Shown in pieces: positions 1 through 9,397 of a stretch of 64,000 bases of DNA (its first letter is position 1; every line of letters begins with the position of its first letter). Source of the stretch: Candidatus Obscuribacterales bacterium. Lineage in GTDB: Bacteria > Cyanobacteriota > Vampirovibrionia > Obscuribacterales > Obscuribacteraceae. The translations under genes were made by a program, and so were the position numbers. A model generated the notes under the pieces. That model was not told the origin of the DNA and did no database searches. It was given only the letters and a program-made list of their open reading frames with translations. The stretch covers positions 310,001-374,000 of the forward strand of contig JACKCM010000006.1 of the NCBI GenBank assembly GCA_020634035.1. The letters are read 5' to 3'.

Positions 1-316
1 CTGTGGGCCGGGTTTCTTGAATTTCTATCCTCGCCTTCTCTAATTGCTTGAGAAAATCCTCTCGACTGAGACTCTTACCTTCAGAGGTAATAGAGACAGC
101 ATAGCCCGCCAGACCGAAAGCGCCCGCCACTCCTATCGAAGGAGCGCCACGTACCACCATATGCTTGATGGCATAGAGCATATCCTCGAATTTAGAGGCA
201 TCGAAATAAGAGAGACTCTGGGGCAGAGCACGCTGATCTATTAAAACAACTCGGTTCTCATCATCGACCGAAACAGGCATTGTGCCGCTTCCGATATCAA
301 TTTCCTGGATACTCAA
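1..316 (-). CDS. mtnA: Methylthioribose-1-phosphate isomerase, N-terminal part (partial)
   Basis: This is the N-terminal ~105 residues of a gene that runs off the left edge. MtnA converts 5-methylthioribose-1-phosphate to the ribulose form in the cytoplasmic methionine salvage pathway. The translation contains VVRGAPSIGVAGAFGLAGYA, the strongly conserved VRGAPAIG segment of the MtnA/eIF2B-alpha-like family, after an LIDQRALP segment also typical of MtnA. The proposed start is TTG at 316, preceded by GGAGG with about 6 nt spacing. It lies just downstream of the ftsZ terminator on the same strand, so it probably has its own promoter. A paralogous sugar isomerase cannot be fully excluded because the C-terminal part is missing. 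Confidence 0.8.
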   Translation of the reverse strand, partial: MSIQEIDIGSGTMPVSVDDENRVVLIDQRALPQSLSYFDASKFEDMLYAIKHMVVRGAPSIGVAGAFGLAGYAVSITSEGKSLSREDFLKQLEKARIEIQETRPT

Positions 317-385
317 AGGGAACCTCCCCAGAAGGAACATCTACCGTACAGCAGGATCTTAGCAAACCGAACTGCTATTACGAAT

Positions 386-415
386 GAAAAAGGCGGCTGT
401 ATTTACAACCGCCTT
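386..415 (-). terminator. Rho-independent terminator of ftsZ
   Basis: Read on the minus strand, AAGGCGG and CCGCCTT arms, extended by TGT/ACA, close a four-base AAAT loop. A short T run follows. It sits 34 nt after the ftsZ stop codon and separates ftsZ from mtnA. Confidence 0.85.
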
Positions 416-448
416 CCTGATTATGAACTGAGATCCTTTATCTATTTG

Positions 449-1687
449 TTAGCGATTGCGAGCTCTCAAGAACTCGGGAATGTCGAGAATATCGCTGGCG
501 ATTTTCTGCATTTCTTCGCTGGGACCGTCCTCTTCTTCGGTGGTCTCGAGGGTGGTGATCGAGACTTCTTCGCCTACAGGAGCTTCAAGAAGAGAAGGCT
601 GAATCTGCTGATGCTGCGGCTGTTGAACCGGAGCTTGAGCTTGAGCCGGTTCAGGTCTTCTTTGAACGGGACGTTCTACCGGTCTGACAAGAGCATGATC
701 AGCGGGCTGAACAACCATGTCGAAGCCGGTGGCAATCACAGTGATCAGCACCTCGCCGTGGAGGCGGTCGTCGAGTACGGCACCGAATATGATGTTGGCA
801 TCTTCGGAGACGGACTGATAGATAACATTGGCAGCTTCCTGGACTTCATGCAAGGTGAGGTCCGGACCGCCGGTAACACTGAAGATCACTCCGGAAGCAC
901 CATCGATAGTACTTTCGAGGAGCGGGCTGTTGATGGCGTTGCGAGCGGCTTCCACAGCTCGACCTTCGCCGCTGGCACGACCGACACCCATGAGGGCCGA
1001 ACCGGCAGTCTGCATTACAGCCTTCACATCGGCGAAGTCTACATTAATCAGACCGGGAACAGTGATGATATCGGAGATACCCTGTACACCTTGCATCAAC
1101 ACTTTGTCGGCTTCAACAAAAGCTTCCTGCATGGAGGCTCTGTGATCGACCACTTCCAGTAATCTCTGGTTGGGAATTACAATGAGAGTATCCACTTTAG
1201 AGCGGATTTCATTGATTCCTTCTTCTGCCTGATTGGCTCTTCTTCTTCCTTCGAAGAAGAAAGGACGTGATACCACACCTACGGTGAGGGCACCCAGTTC
1301 TTTGGCCACTTCGGCGACTATAGGAGCGGCACCGGTACCGGTTCCGCCACCCATACCGGCAGCGATGAAGACCATGTCCGATCCTTGTATAGCATTCGCT
1401 ATCTCTTCACGGCTCTCTTCAGCAGCCTTCATACCGACCTGGGGATTGCCACCGGCACCCAAACCTCTTGTTAGCTTGGCACCAACCTGCAATCGATTCT
1501 TAGCAGCGGACAGCTCCAGTGCTTGAGCGTCCGTGTTGCACGCCCAGAATTCAACACCACTCAACCCGGCTGCAATCATTCGATTGACAGCATTTGAACC
1601 TGCACCACCGACACCTACGACTTTGATATCAGCTTTTAGCTCAAATTCTCTAGCCTTTTCGGACTTCTTCTCCGCTTGCTCTGGCAC
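449..1687 (-). CDS. ftsZ: Cell division GTPase FtsZ
   Basis: FtsZ is the tubulin-like GTPase that polymerises into the cytokinetic ring. The 412-residue product has the usual length. It shows the nucleotide-binding GVGGAGSN near residues 25-32, the tubulin signature GGGTGTG near 113-119, the T7-loop region, a Gln/Pro-rich linker (about 330-365) and a C-terminal conserved peptide DIPEFLR. In other bacteria that peptide docks to FtsA, ZipA or SepF. The start is GTG at 1687 with AGAGG about 10 nt upstream. Neither ftsA nor ftsQ is adjacent; upstream are two secreted TPR genes about 300 nt away, so it is probably transcribed alone. A strong hairpin terminator follows. Confidence 0.98.
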   Translation of the reverse strand: MPEQAEKKSEKAREFELKADIKVVGVGGAGSNAVNRMIAAGLSGVEFWACNTDAQALELSAAKNRLQVGAKLTRGLGAGGNPQVGMKAAEESREEIANAIQGSDMVFIAAGMGGGTGTGAAPIVAEVAKELGALTVGVVSRPFFFEGRRRANQAEEGINEIRSKVDTLIVIPNQRLLEVVDHRASMQEAFVEADKVLMQGVQGISDIITVPGLINVDFADVKAVMQTAGSALMGVGRASGEGRAVEAARNAINSPLLESTIDGASGVIFSVTGGPDLTLHEVQEAANVIYQSVSEDANIIFGAVLDDRLHGEVLITVIATGFDMVVQPADHALVRPVERPVQRRPEPAQAQAPVQQPQHQQIQPSLLEAPVGEEVSITTLETTEEEDGPSEEMQKIASDILDIPEFLRARNR

Positions 1688-1983
1688 GGCTTTTCAACCT
1701 CTTACAAAATTTACGCGATCTATATTGATTTGATTAACACACCGGACATTCTTTACCGGCCATTAATGGAAGGAGGCTTCGGCGGCCTCACTTTCTGGCG
1801 GTTATGTCCTGACTCCGATAAATGTTAGGACCTTTACCTTTCATTTGCAAGGTGGAAACCCGCTCATATAGTTAAGCTTTTCAAAGCAGTAACCAGGAAA
1901 GAAAGGGTTGCCAACAGGTAACCATGAGGCTTTCCGCCTACCCCAAAATTACCTGAAGGCAACTGGCGCTTTGTAACTAAAAG
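1688..1983. other. Intergenic region upstream of ftsZ
   Basis: This 296-nt gap lies between the TPR gene stop and the ftsZ start. It holds an imperfect hairpin (GTCCTGA at 1806-1812 with TTAGGAC at 1825-1831). A second small stem, GAGGC/GCCTC, lies near 1773-1790. Both would fall in the ftsZ 5' region. No convincing ORF or clear sigma-70 promoter was seen. Confidence 0.4.
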
Positions 1984-2811
1984 TTATTTGTTCTTATCGG
2001 CGGCAGCTTTGATTTTTTGAAGGGTTTTCTTGAATTTCTCACTATCGGGCCGAATGTCGACCGCCTTCTGAGCAAAGCCGACAGCCTCTTTGAATTTATC
2101 CTGACTGGCTTTGATACCAGCTAAAAGCCAGCAGGCTTCTGCATTTTTGCGATCTATACCGATACATTTCTCCAGGCACTGAGCGGCTTGATCACGCTTT
2201 TCTGTATGCACATAAGCCGAAGCCAGGTAATAGAGCGCATCCGCGTCTTCCGGATCGATCTCCAGCGCTTTCTTCTCTTCAAAGATCTGGTCTTCGAGTT
2301 TGCCCTGCAAACCCAGTACCATACCCAGTTCTCGATGGGCCGGGCCGAACTTGGGATTCAACTTTATAGACTTTCGATATGCTTTTATTGAATTATCGTC
2401 TTCTTTCAACCGCATATACATCTGTCCGAGTTTGTACTGTATATCCGAATTATTAGGATCCCTTAAAACGGCATCCTTAAGGGCCTTTAACGCCTGCTTG
2501 TCATCCCGCTTACGAGTGTAGACCCGGGCCAGACCAAGGTAAGCATCCGATTTGTTGGGTGAGATCTTGGCAGCAGCTTGGAACTGCTCCAGGGCACCAT
2601 CGAGATTTCCTTTGACGAGATAAGCCTCACCAAGCCGAATACGGGTTTCCGGGTTATTAGGATTTGCACCGATACCAGCTTTATATCTAACGATAGCCCG
2701 ATCTATATCTTCGGCATTTGTCTTGGTATTGTCGGCGGCAGAAAGCGGGCCTGCCTGGGCGATCATAATAAGCGCCCCCAGGAAAAAGGCTCCCGTTGCT
2801 TGCAATTTCAT
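1984..2811 (-). CDS. Secreted TPR-repeat protein
   Basis: This is a 275-residue protein with an N-terminal Sec signal (hydrophobic segment ending ...QAGPLSAAD) and then about six TPR units, recognisable from repeats such as NPNNPETRIRLGEAYL and NPKFGPAHRELGMVLG. TPRs form a helical scaffold for protein-protein contacts; no enzymatic domain is visible. It starts 4 nt after the stop of the next TPR gene upstream, so the two are co-transcribed. The likely location is the periplasm. A specific partner cannot be named from the sequence. Confidence 0.85.
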   Translation of the reverse strand: MKLQATGAFFLGALIMIAQAGPLSAADNTKTNAEDIDRAIVRYKAGIGANPNNPETRIRLGEAYLVKGNLDGALEQFQAAAKISPNKSDAYLGLARVYTRKRDDKQALKALKDAVLRDPNNSDIQYKLGQMYMRLKEDDNSIKAYRKSIKLNPKFGPAHRELGMVLGLQGKLEDQIFEEKKALEIDPEDADALYYLASAYVHTEKRDQAAQCLEKCIGIDRKNAEACWLLAGIKASQDKFKEAVGFAQKAVDIRPDSEKFKKTLQKIKAAADKNK

Positions 2812-2815
2812 ATCT

Positions 2816-3718
2816 TTACCTCGTCACGTCCAGACGGTCTTGGGCGACCAAACTCTTCGAATTATCCAATAGTTTCGACAATGCTGCTTTAGATGCCGGA
2901 TCTCTTGGATTAATTTGTATTGCTTTTTTATATACTTCTGCCGCATCGCCCTGCTTGCCAGCACTTTCGTAGAGCTCACCCAGAGCAAGATAAGCGTAAT
3001 GATTGTTAGGATTTCGCTCCACAGCCTTCTTCAGAACAATTAGGGCAAGCTTATCTTCACCCAGTGCCATGTGGGTTCTTCCCAGGGCGACAATGGCCAG
3101 ATTGTTGGAAGGGTCAAGACCGATAGCTCTTTTAAAAGAGAGTTTGGCGCGCTTGAGATCGCCTTTTTTAAAGAGAGCATTGCCGAGGTTATAGAATGCG
3201 GTGCTGCTGTTCGGTCTGGCCCGTGCCACCATATTCAACTCTTCGCAAGCAAGCTCGATGAACCCAAGCTGTTCAAGACAGACGGCATAGTTGCCCCGAA
3301 CATCCATATCATCGGGCTTCAGTTCGAGAATCTGCTTGAGCTGCCCCCCGGCTTCGTCATAGTTACCCTGCTTTAAAAAGATAGATGCTATCTCTGCCCG
3401 GGTGGAAATATTGGAAGCCGGATCTTTGTCATTCAAAAATAGAGATTGAAAGAGTTCGGCAAGCGCGTCCTTCTGCCTTCCGATTCGGGACAGGGCCCGG
3501 CCATAGCGCAGATGCAACTGCCAGCTCTCATGATTTTGATCGACAGCTTGCTTATAAACTGAGACCGCCGCATGGTAAGCCCCGCGCTGAAAAAGCGCAT
3601 CTCCATTTTCTGCCAGCTTCTTCCAGGGCTTCTCGCTTCCCATGGCCGTACTCGAAGGAATGCAGGAGAGCATGATGAGCAGTGCTAAAAAGGAGGCTGA
3701 ACTCGAAGGAATTTTCAT
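2816..3718 (-). CDS. Secreted TPR-repeat protein, paralogue of its downstream neighbour
   Basis: The reading frame is open back to 3850, but the ATG at 3718 is preferred. It places a signal peptide (MKIPSSSASFLALLIMLSC...) at the N terminus, giving about 300 residues. At least six TPRs follow, with typical units such as AFYNLGNALFKKGDLKRAKL and AYLALGELYESAGKQGDAAE. A lipobox-like LIMLSC is present but is poorly placed relative to the hydrophobic core, so cleavage by signal peptidase I is equally possible. It forms a two-gene operon with the following TPR gene. The function is presumably as an assembly scaffold in the envelope; nothing more specific is supported. Confidence 0.8.
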   Translation of the reverse strand: MKIPSSSASFLALLIMLSCIPSSTAMGSEKPWKKLAENGDALFQRGAYHAAVSVYKQAVDQNHESWQLHLRYGRALSRIGRQKDALAELFQSLFLNDKDPASNISTRAEIASIFLKQGNYDEAGGQLKQILELKPDDMDVRGNYAVCLEQLGFIELACEELNMVARARPNSSTAFYNLGNALFKKGDLKRAKLSFKRAIGLDPSNNLAIVALGRTHMALGEDKLALIVLKKAVERNPNNHYAYLALGELYESAGKQGDAAEVYKKAIQINPRDPASKAALSKLLDNSKSLVAQDRLDVTR

Positions 3719-3881
3719 AGAGATGCTGTCGAATGCTTTATTAAGGAAGTGAGAATAATTATAGTGCCAAACGACCTGCCGGACAGGAGCTGCGCAGCGG
3801 CTTCTAATGAGAATGCTCAAATGACGAATATATGCACTGCTTATAAACAAATTTGGTTAAAATAACCTCTAAGACTATTAG

Positions 3882-5183
3882 TTGCCGGAATCAGAAATGA
3901 ACTTTGGGTTCGACCTTTACGCCTTATTTGCCAGCAGGGAAGCCTTCATAGTAGATGTGCTGGTGCCTCCGATTCTCTTCGGATTTCATGGATGGATAGC
4001 GACGTATTGCGCGGTGAAGATGCTCTTCCGCCCTTACAATGCCTGGTTTATTCCGGGCACAAAGATTCAAGTCCCCTTGACACCAGGTATCTTTCCGAAA
4101 AGACAGGCAAAGCTCTCCCAGTCTGTAGCTACCACCATTACCGATACCTTGTTGACTCCCCAGGATATAAAAGCGAAGGCAGAAGAGTTAGTCACCCAGG
4201 AGAACATCTACAGAACAGTGGACCTGTTCATAGACTCGGTTCTCCTCAAAGAGTTTCGCGATACCACAAAACTGCATCGTCTAGCATCAGAGATAGCGCA
4301 GCTCAGCCCCACACTGCTGCAGCACTTTATCAAATCGACGATAGATTCTCTCGAAGACCGCAGTGAAACTAGAATCCCTGCCATCACCGACAAGATCTTC
4401 GATCAGGTGGTTCTCTCCAGTCGCATCAATATGACCCAGGCAACAGAGCTTTCTGAGCGCTTAATGGAAAACCTGCTCACCCCTGAGAAGATTCGACTCT
4501 CTTTGATAAAGGTGCTCAGCCCTCAAAATATCAATGCCCTGGATGAATCAATCAATGCCTATGCCGGCGGTCCTTATCGCCTGCTTGCTCGCATTGTCGG
4601 GGTAAAGCGCATCTGCTACGAGTGGAAGAGCTATATGGAGAACGAACCGAAAGAAGCTCAAAAGCTGATAGCGGATCTGATAAAGAGATTCGGTATAAAA
4701 CATCAGATAGCTGTCCAGATCACCAGCTTCGATCTGCGCTCCATGCCCCTGGAGAACGTAAGCAAACTGAAGAAAAACGTAATCGAGTTCGTGGAAGCTT
4801 TCCTGATCGAACACAAGGATGATCTCGTAGAAGCGGCTCACAAACTGGAGGATGAAGCGATGGTTACCGTGCAACACGCTATCGTGACTTTCAATCCAGA
4901 AAGCATTCCCGCCGAAGTACTGGACAGAACCAAAAGACAGGTCTCGACTTTTATTTACTCTTATCTGAAAAGAGAACTGGGTGAGCTGGTGGAACAGGCT
5001 ATTCCCAAACTGGGTGTCCATGGGCTGATTGTCAGCAAAATCGACTTATTCTCTCCCAAACAGCTCGAAGATCTGGTGAAGCGAATCTGCAAAAACGAGC
5101 TAAAAGCCCTGGAGTATTTCGGCGGTGTGATCGGAGCAGTAATGGGCATCGTCCAGATCCTGATAAATGCGATAACCTATTGA
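3882..5183 (+). CDS. DUF445 family membrane protein
   Basis: This protein of about 430 residues belongs to the DUF445 (YheB/YjiN-like) family, judged by the N-terminal membrane segment followed by WIATYCAVKMLFRPYNAW and IPGTKIQVPLTPGIFPKRQ, which are the family's hallmark motifs. A second hydrophobic segment lies at the extreme C terminus (FGGVIGAVMGIVQILINA), so both ends are membrane-anchored around a long, mostly helical soluble region. The biochemical role of the family is not established. Start choice is uncertain: TTG at 3882 or ATG at 3897, neither with a clear Shine-Dalgarno. It is divergent from the TPR operon. Confidence 0.85.
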   Translation: MPESEMNFGFDLYALFASREAFIVDVLVPPILFGFHGWIATYCAVKMLFRPYNAWFIPGTKIQVPLTPGIFPKRQAKLSQSVATTITDTLLTPQDIKAKAEELVTQENIYRTVDLFIDSVLLKEFRDTTKLHRLASEIAQLSPTLLQHFIKSTIDSLEDRSETRIPAITDKIFDQVVLSSRINMTQATELSERLMENLLTPEKIRLSLIKVLSPQNINALDESINAYAGGPYRLLARIVGVKRICYEWKSYMENEPKEAQKLIADLIKRFGIKHQIAVQITSFDLRSMPLENVSKLKKNVIEFVEAFLIEHKDDLVEAAHKLEDEAMVTVQHAIVTFNPESIPAEVLDRTKRQVSTFIYSYLKRELGELVEQAIPKLGVHGLIVSKIDLFSPKQLEDLVKRICKNELKALEYFGGVIGAVMGIVQILINAITY

Positions 5184-5207
5184 TCACAATTATGTTGATA
5201 TTATATT
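5180..5207 (+). promoter_or_regulatory. Candidate sigma-70-type promoter for the Ser/Thr kinase gene
   Basis: TTGATC (5180-5185) and TATATT (5202-5207) are separated by 16 nt, overlapping the end of the DUF445 gene. It would leave a 5' UTR of about 120 nt before the kinase GTG start. Confidence 0.4.
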
Positions 5208-5335
5208 CAGTGCTCGACTCAACCTTGATTTCCCGGCAGAGAGCCCTCTTCTAAGATTACTCTGGATTCCATCAGGGAACATTCAATATGGTATTCGCAA
5301 AGGCTGTCAAGGTGCCCTGACCCGGTTAACATCCC

Positions 5336-7120
5336 GTGCTAACTGAAGAAACAAGAATAAATCTCGGTCTGCCCATCAAAAAGGATGCCTTCCCGGCGGG
5401 TGGACTCGTCGGATATCGAGTCAGAAAGCCAAGAGACAAAAGAGACCTGCTTGTCGGCACGGTTTTGAAAGACAGATATTTCGTCCTCTCCATCATAGGA
5501 AAAGGCGGAATGAGCCTTGTATACAAGGCCAAAGATTTGAGCACCGGCAAGGTGGTCGCGGTAAAAGCACTCAGAACCCAGGGCCTTGGTGACGAGACCA
5601 TTGTCAAGCGCTTCAAGCAGGAAGCAGAAGTGCTCCACCGTCTCAATCATCCAAGAATCGTGAGCGTCTACGATTACGGAACCAGCCGCATAGGACAGCC
5701 TTATTTCATCATGGACTATCTGGTCGGGGTCAGTCTCTCCCAGGTCCTGAGAAAGCAAGGTCCCCTGGAGCTGGGGCGCTTTCAAGATATCTTCGTTCAA
5801 ATCGCAGCGGCGGTTTCCCATGCCCACAAACATAAAGCTATCCACCGTGACCTGAAGCCCGGCAACATCATGCTTGTAGAGATGGATCACACCTCTGATT
5901 ATGTGAAGATCGTCGATTTCGGAATCGCCAAACTGGCCGAAGACGCCTCGAAGCTGACCAGACTGGGCGAAGTCTGGGGAAGCCCAATTTATATGAGCCC
6001 GGAGCAGGGCATGGGCACAAAAATAGACACCCGAACGGATATCTATTCTCTGGGCATAGTCATGTACGAAGCCCTGACCGGCGATGTGCCATTCCTGGGC
6101 AAAAACTATGTCGAGACCATGACCAAACAGATGAGCGAAGCCCCGGCACCGTTCTCTGAGGTCGCCGGGCATTTGAATATCCCAGCTTCTCTAGAGATGA
6201 TCGTCTTCAAGGCTCTGCAAAAATCTCCCGATGATCGCTATCAAACAATGGCCGATCTCAAAGCGGATCTGGAAAAAGCGCTCAGCCCTGATCAAGTAGC
6301 CGATAGTCCTTCTGTCTTGCCGTCAAAAGATCTGGAGCTGGACCGCTCTAAAAAAGTCTGGACTTTTATTCGAGAGAAGATAGGAAGCGATACCGGTCCG
6401 GAAGAGGAAATCACAAAATCGCAGATCAGGGACACCAAGAAAATCGTCGCCAGGCCAGGGCGCCAGAACAATCAGAAAACCGATTCTCTTTCCAGTAAAG
6501 TCCAGGAAGATTTCATAACCACCTTCAACCGTCCCCAGGTGGTGGCCGCCAGCCTGCCGGACAAATTGCTGGCTCCTTCCGAATATGTTCAAAGACAGTC
6601 CCAGAAGCTAAAACCGCTACCCAAAGAGAGCCTTGTCAACACACCACCGGACAGGCCTGCGCCAACCTTGCTCGAACCAACCGACCCACGCCCCCGAAAA
6701 CCGCTCAATTCACTGGTGCAACCAGTGCATTCCGAAAAACAGTCCGACCCGGATTTGGATCAAACGATACCGCCATCAGATGCCTTGAGAAAAACCAGGG
6801 AAAGAGTCGGTACTTTGAGCGAATCACAGTCTATAACGGCAGAAAATCGAGTCCGGCAAAGACCGCGTTCGGCGAAAAAACGGACCAATACAATGAAGAC
6901 GATGAAGACCAGGATGAGCGAATCTCAGACCGGCATGGGTGCCCAGAAGAAAGAGAGCATCAAACCCTTTGTGATCACCTGTGTGGTGCTGGTGGCGCTA
7001 GCCATCGGATATGGTATCGTCATGTCGGAAGCAGGGCGAACCCTGATCCTCAATCTGATTTATCAACCGGAAGCACCTGAGACGCTCAAGAACAACGATA
7101 ACAGTCAATATCCTTATTGA
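5336..7120 (+). CDS. Membrane-anchored Hanks-type serine/threonine protein kinase
   Basis: The 594-residue protein has a complete eukaryotic-like kinase domain at about residues 47-320. Visible motifs are the glycine loop GKGGMS (55-60), catalytic Lys77 in VAVK, HRDLKPGN (Asp172), DFG (194-196) and SPEQ in the activation segment. A long basic, Pro/Ser-rich disordered linker (about 330-545) leads to one transmembrane helix (about 552-572) and a short extracytoplasmic tail. The kinase is therefore cytoplasmic and anchored at its C-terminal end, with no PASTA or other sensor domain. The start is GTG at 5336, the only early start in frame; no clear Shine-Dalgarno is seen. All residues needed for activity are present. 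Candidate substrates with Ser-Pro motifs exist elsewhere in the window (see the gene at 41987), but that link is speculative. Confidence 0.93.
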   Translation: MLTEETRINLGLPIKKDAFPAGGLVGYRVRKPRDKRDLLVGTVLKDRYFVLSIIGKGGMSLVYKAKDLSTGKVVAVKALRTQGLGDETIVKRFKQEAEVLHRLNHPRIVSVYDYGTSRIGQPYFIMDYLVGVSLSQVLRKQGPLELGRFQDIFVQIAAAVSHAHKHKAIHRDLKPGNIMLVEMDHTSDYVKIVDFGIAKLAEDASKLTRLGEVWGSPIYMSPEQGMGTKIDTRTDIYSLGIVMYEALTGDVPFLGKNYVETMTKQMSEAPAPFSEVAGHLNIPASLEMIVFKALQKSPDDRYQTMADLKADLEKALSPDQVADSPSVLPSKDLELDRSKKVWTFIREKIGSDTGPEEEITKSQIRDTKKIVARPGRQNNQKTDSLSSKVQEDFITTFNRPQVVAASLPDKLLAPSEYVQRQSQKLKPLPKESLVNTPPDRPAPTLLEPTDPRPRKPLNSLVQPVHSEKQSDPDLDQTIPPSDALRKTRERVGTLSESQSITAENRVRQRPRSAKKRTNTMKTMKTRMSESQTGMGAQKKESIKPFVITCVVLVALAIGYGIVMSEAGRTLILNLIYQPEAPETLKNNDNSQYPY

Positions 7121-7131
7121 ATCGGTGACTC

Positions 7132-9261
7132 TTATTCTTCTTGTTCTAGAAGACTCAACAGTTCTCCGGCTTCATCTTTGAATTCGTTGAGACGCTCAGA
7201 GAGCTTGATAATCAGCTCAGCTCGCTTGAAGTCTTTTTGAGAGAAGGCATGGGCCCCTTTCTGAGAAAGTGTCTCTACCTTCATATCGATGGTGTTCATC
7301 ACGGCAGCCAGAACACCGGGAAGATCTGCTTCGTCGACCTGATATTGAACGGTCTCCTCTTCGTCGTCCTCATACTCTATCTCTTCTTCGCCGTACTGAT
7401 ATTGAACCGGCTCCTCTTCTTGCTCTACTTCCATAGAACGAGACAGCATGCCGGCAGGACTCATATTAGGATCGGGAGGTGGTGTTTGAATGGCACGATC
7501 ATCGATATCTTGTTCGGTCAACAGGTATTGACTGTGCTCTGACGGAGCCTGAAACTCGAGGGTCTCCTCATCATCTTCCTGACCCGGTCTAGGATAATGA
7601 TACTGAGGAGGTTGCGGTGCTTGCATCTGCGGCTGCGCGGTCAACTGGGGAGGCAACTGTGATGGATGAACCCAGCCGGCCTGTTGCTGCATCAGCTGCT
7701 CAGATTGCTCGGGCGGCATCTGGGGCGGCATTTGAAACTGCGGCATCTGCGGTGCAGCCAGACTATCCGTATCCGGAACAACGTTCCACTTCTCTTCTTC
7801 CTCTTCAGCCTGGATCTCCTGGGGATGCGCAGGCATACTTTCTTCCAGGATTTCACCGGTCTTCTTCACATAATTCTGCCACTGCGAAGCCACCGAAGGC
7901 GGGAGATTAGAATTCACCATTTTCCACTGGCCGGTCTCCATGCTTTCGTCTTCTGACGGATGGATAGCCAGCTCTTTCATGGACTCCCTGAGCAGATCTG
8001 TCTCTCTGGCAGCCTGGGAAGCGACCTGAGACGAAACACTCTGAATAAAGCCTGCCCCTGGGTCGACTACCTCTTCATGGTCCTGGCCTCCCAGGGCGAG
8101 ATCGATAGCTTTCTCCACAGAATGTCCCCGGCTCGGCTCTCGCGGCGGAGGCGGAGGCTCCGGCTCCGGTTCTGGCTCCGGCTCCGGCTCGGGTTCCGGT
8201 TCCGGCTCTGGTTCTGGCTCAATTTCCTGGCCGAGCAGCTCGGGCTCACCTTCATCGAGATGAGGAGTCTCGACAGGAGCCGGTTTGGGCTCAGGAACAA
8301 AACCGATATCCTCCAGCCGAAAGGCTTCATTGGCCTCGGCTTCTTCGTTGGCAAATCTAATCAACCCGTCTAATAACGCCCTGTACACACTGGGAAAGAT
8401 ATCCTGGGTAATTTCACGGTCTTTTATAAACCAGGTCACCGACATACCGTCGGATTGAGGAAAGATCTCCAGATACGGCTCGAAATCGAGGGCGCTGCTG
8501 CCGAAACTGAGAAGTTTGTCTGATGGCAGAATGAAAGTCAGGATAGACCGGGCAGTGCCTCGCACGACCAGGGTCCAGTAACGGGTCGAAATTCGCCCGC
8601 TAAAAACTCGAACCCCTTCGGCTGAGCCTTCTACCCAGTTGCCCTGGGCTTCTGAAGTAAGAGAAGGCCGGATCCAGGTAAGCTCGAGATCAGAGCCCTG
8701 GGTAACACGATTGAAGCCGTATGCCGTATTCTGAAAGTTGTCAAACATGCGGTCGACAATGCGAATCATCGACTCTTCGATCATCTCCAGCTTCTGCCGC
8801 TCACCGGCCTCGAATTGAGCGCGTTGATTAGGAACGATGGCAAGCAGTTGGGCTGAATCCTTCGGATTGCCGCGATAGGCTTTCAAAATCCGATCTTTCC
8901 AGACATCACCGGAAGAAGTGAGCGGTGATCGCTCCAGATTGGCAGCGGCTACAGGAGGCTGCTCAGGTTCGGGCTCCGGCGCCGGTTCAGGCTTCGGCTT
9001 CGAATCAGAACCGGCAACCTTATCTTGAATAGGCTCAGGTTCAGGCGAATTTGACCCATCCTGAACCTTGTCCTCCTCGGAAGAGTTGGACGTTCTTTGC
9101 CGGCGGTTGCGGTTAGGCGGTCTGGTCTTGCGTCGATCTGAACGAGACGATTTGGAAGAATCGCCATCGGACTCTTCATTGTCCAAGCCGGTATCTTCTT
9201 TAACCGCCTTCAATTTTGACTTGGTGCCCTTTACTTTTTTTCTGTTCGGCTTAGGCCACAT
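7132..9261 (-). CDS. Large acidic, Glu-Pro/Gln-Pro-rich protein of unknown function
   Basis: This 709-residue protein has no recognised family. A very basic N terminus (about 1-50, KRR/NRR clusters) is followed by an acidic Pro-rich stretch. A folded-looking domain follows at about residues 125-320, with alternating hydrophobic strands (for example RYWTLVVRGTARSILTFILP and DGMSVTWFIKDREI). Then come an uninterrupted run of about 11 Glu-Pro dipeptides, further Gln/Pro-rich linkers and a helical C terminus. No signal peptide or membrane segment is seen, so it is probably cytoplasmic. The folded part, with its long amphipathic strands, could be a YbjN/secretion-chaperone-like fold, but this is only an impression. 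Convergent with the kinase gene (11-nt gap). Confidence 0.75.
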   Translation of the reverse strand: MWPKPNRKKVKGTKSKLKAVKEDTGLDNEESDGDSSKSSRSDRRKTRPPNRNRRQRTSNSSEEDKVQDGSNSPEPEPIQDKVAGSDSKPKPEPAPEPEPEQPPVAAANLERSPLTSSGDVWKDRILKAYRGNPKDSAQLLAIVPNQRAQFEAGERQKLEMIEESMIRIVDRMFDNFQNTAYGFNRVTQGSDLELTWIRPSLTSEAQGNWVEGSAEGVRVFSGRISTRYWTLVVRGTARSILTFILPSDKLLSFGSSALDFEPYLEIFPQSDGMSVTWFIKDREITQDIFPSVYRALLDGLIRFANEEAEANEAFRLEDIGFVPEPKPAPVETPHLDEGEPELLGQEIEPEPEPEPEPEPEPEPEPEPEPPPPPREPSRGHSVEKAIDLALGGQDHEEVVDPGAGFIQSVSSQVASQAARETDLLRESMKELAIHPSEDESMETGQWKMVNSNLPPSVASQWQNYVKKTGEILEESMPAHPQEIQAEEEEEKWNVVPDTDSLAAPQMPQFQMPPQMPPEQSEQLMQQQAGWVHPSQLPPQLTAQPQMQAPQPPQYHYPRPGQEDDEETLEFQAPSEHSQYLLTEQDIDDRAIQTPPPDPNMSPAGMLSRSMEVEQEEEPVQYQYGEEEIEYEDDEEETVQYQVDEADLPGVLAAVMNTIDMKVETLSQKGAHAFSQKDFKRAELIIKLSERLNEFKDEAGELLSLLEQEE
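8147..8220 (-). repeat. Hexanucleotide-type repeat encoding (Glu-Pro)11
   Basis: Successive GAR-CCN codon pairs encode eleven consecutive Glu-Pro units inside the 709-residue protein. Codon choice varies between units, so the repeat is kept at protein level rather than as a perfect DNA repeat. Confidence 0.8.
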
Positions 9262-9397
9262 TCCCCGATGATTCCTACAAAAAAAGTAATACTCATAAGA
9301 GGATGTACCCTTGAAGAGATCTCGTAAAACCGCTTATTTCAGTCAGTTTTTCCGCTATTGCCCCCATGCTCGCCCGGCAGGCTCCCATTAGTAAAAA

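Noticed and set aside
446..1162. 238-codon plus-strand frame
   Set aside because: Antisense shadow of ftsZ.
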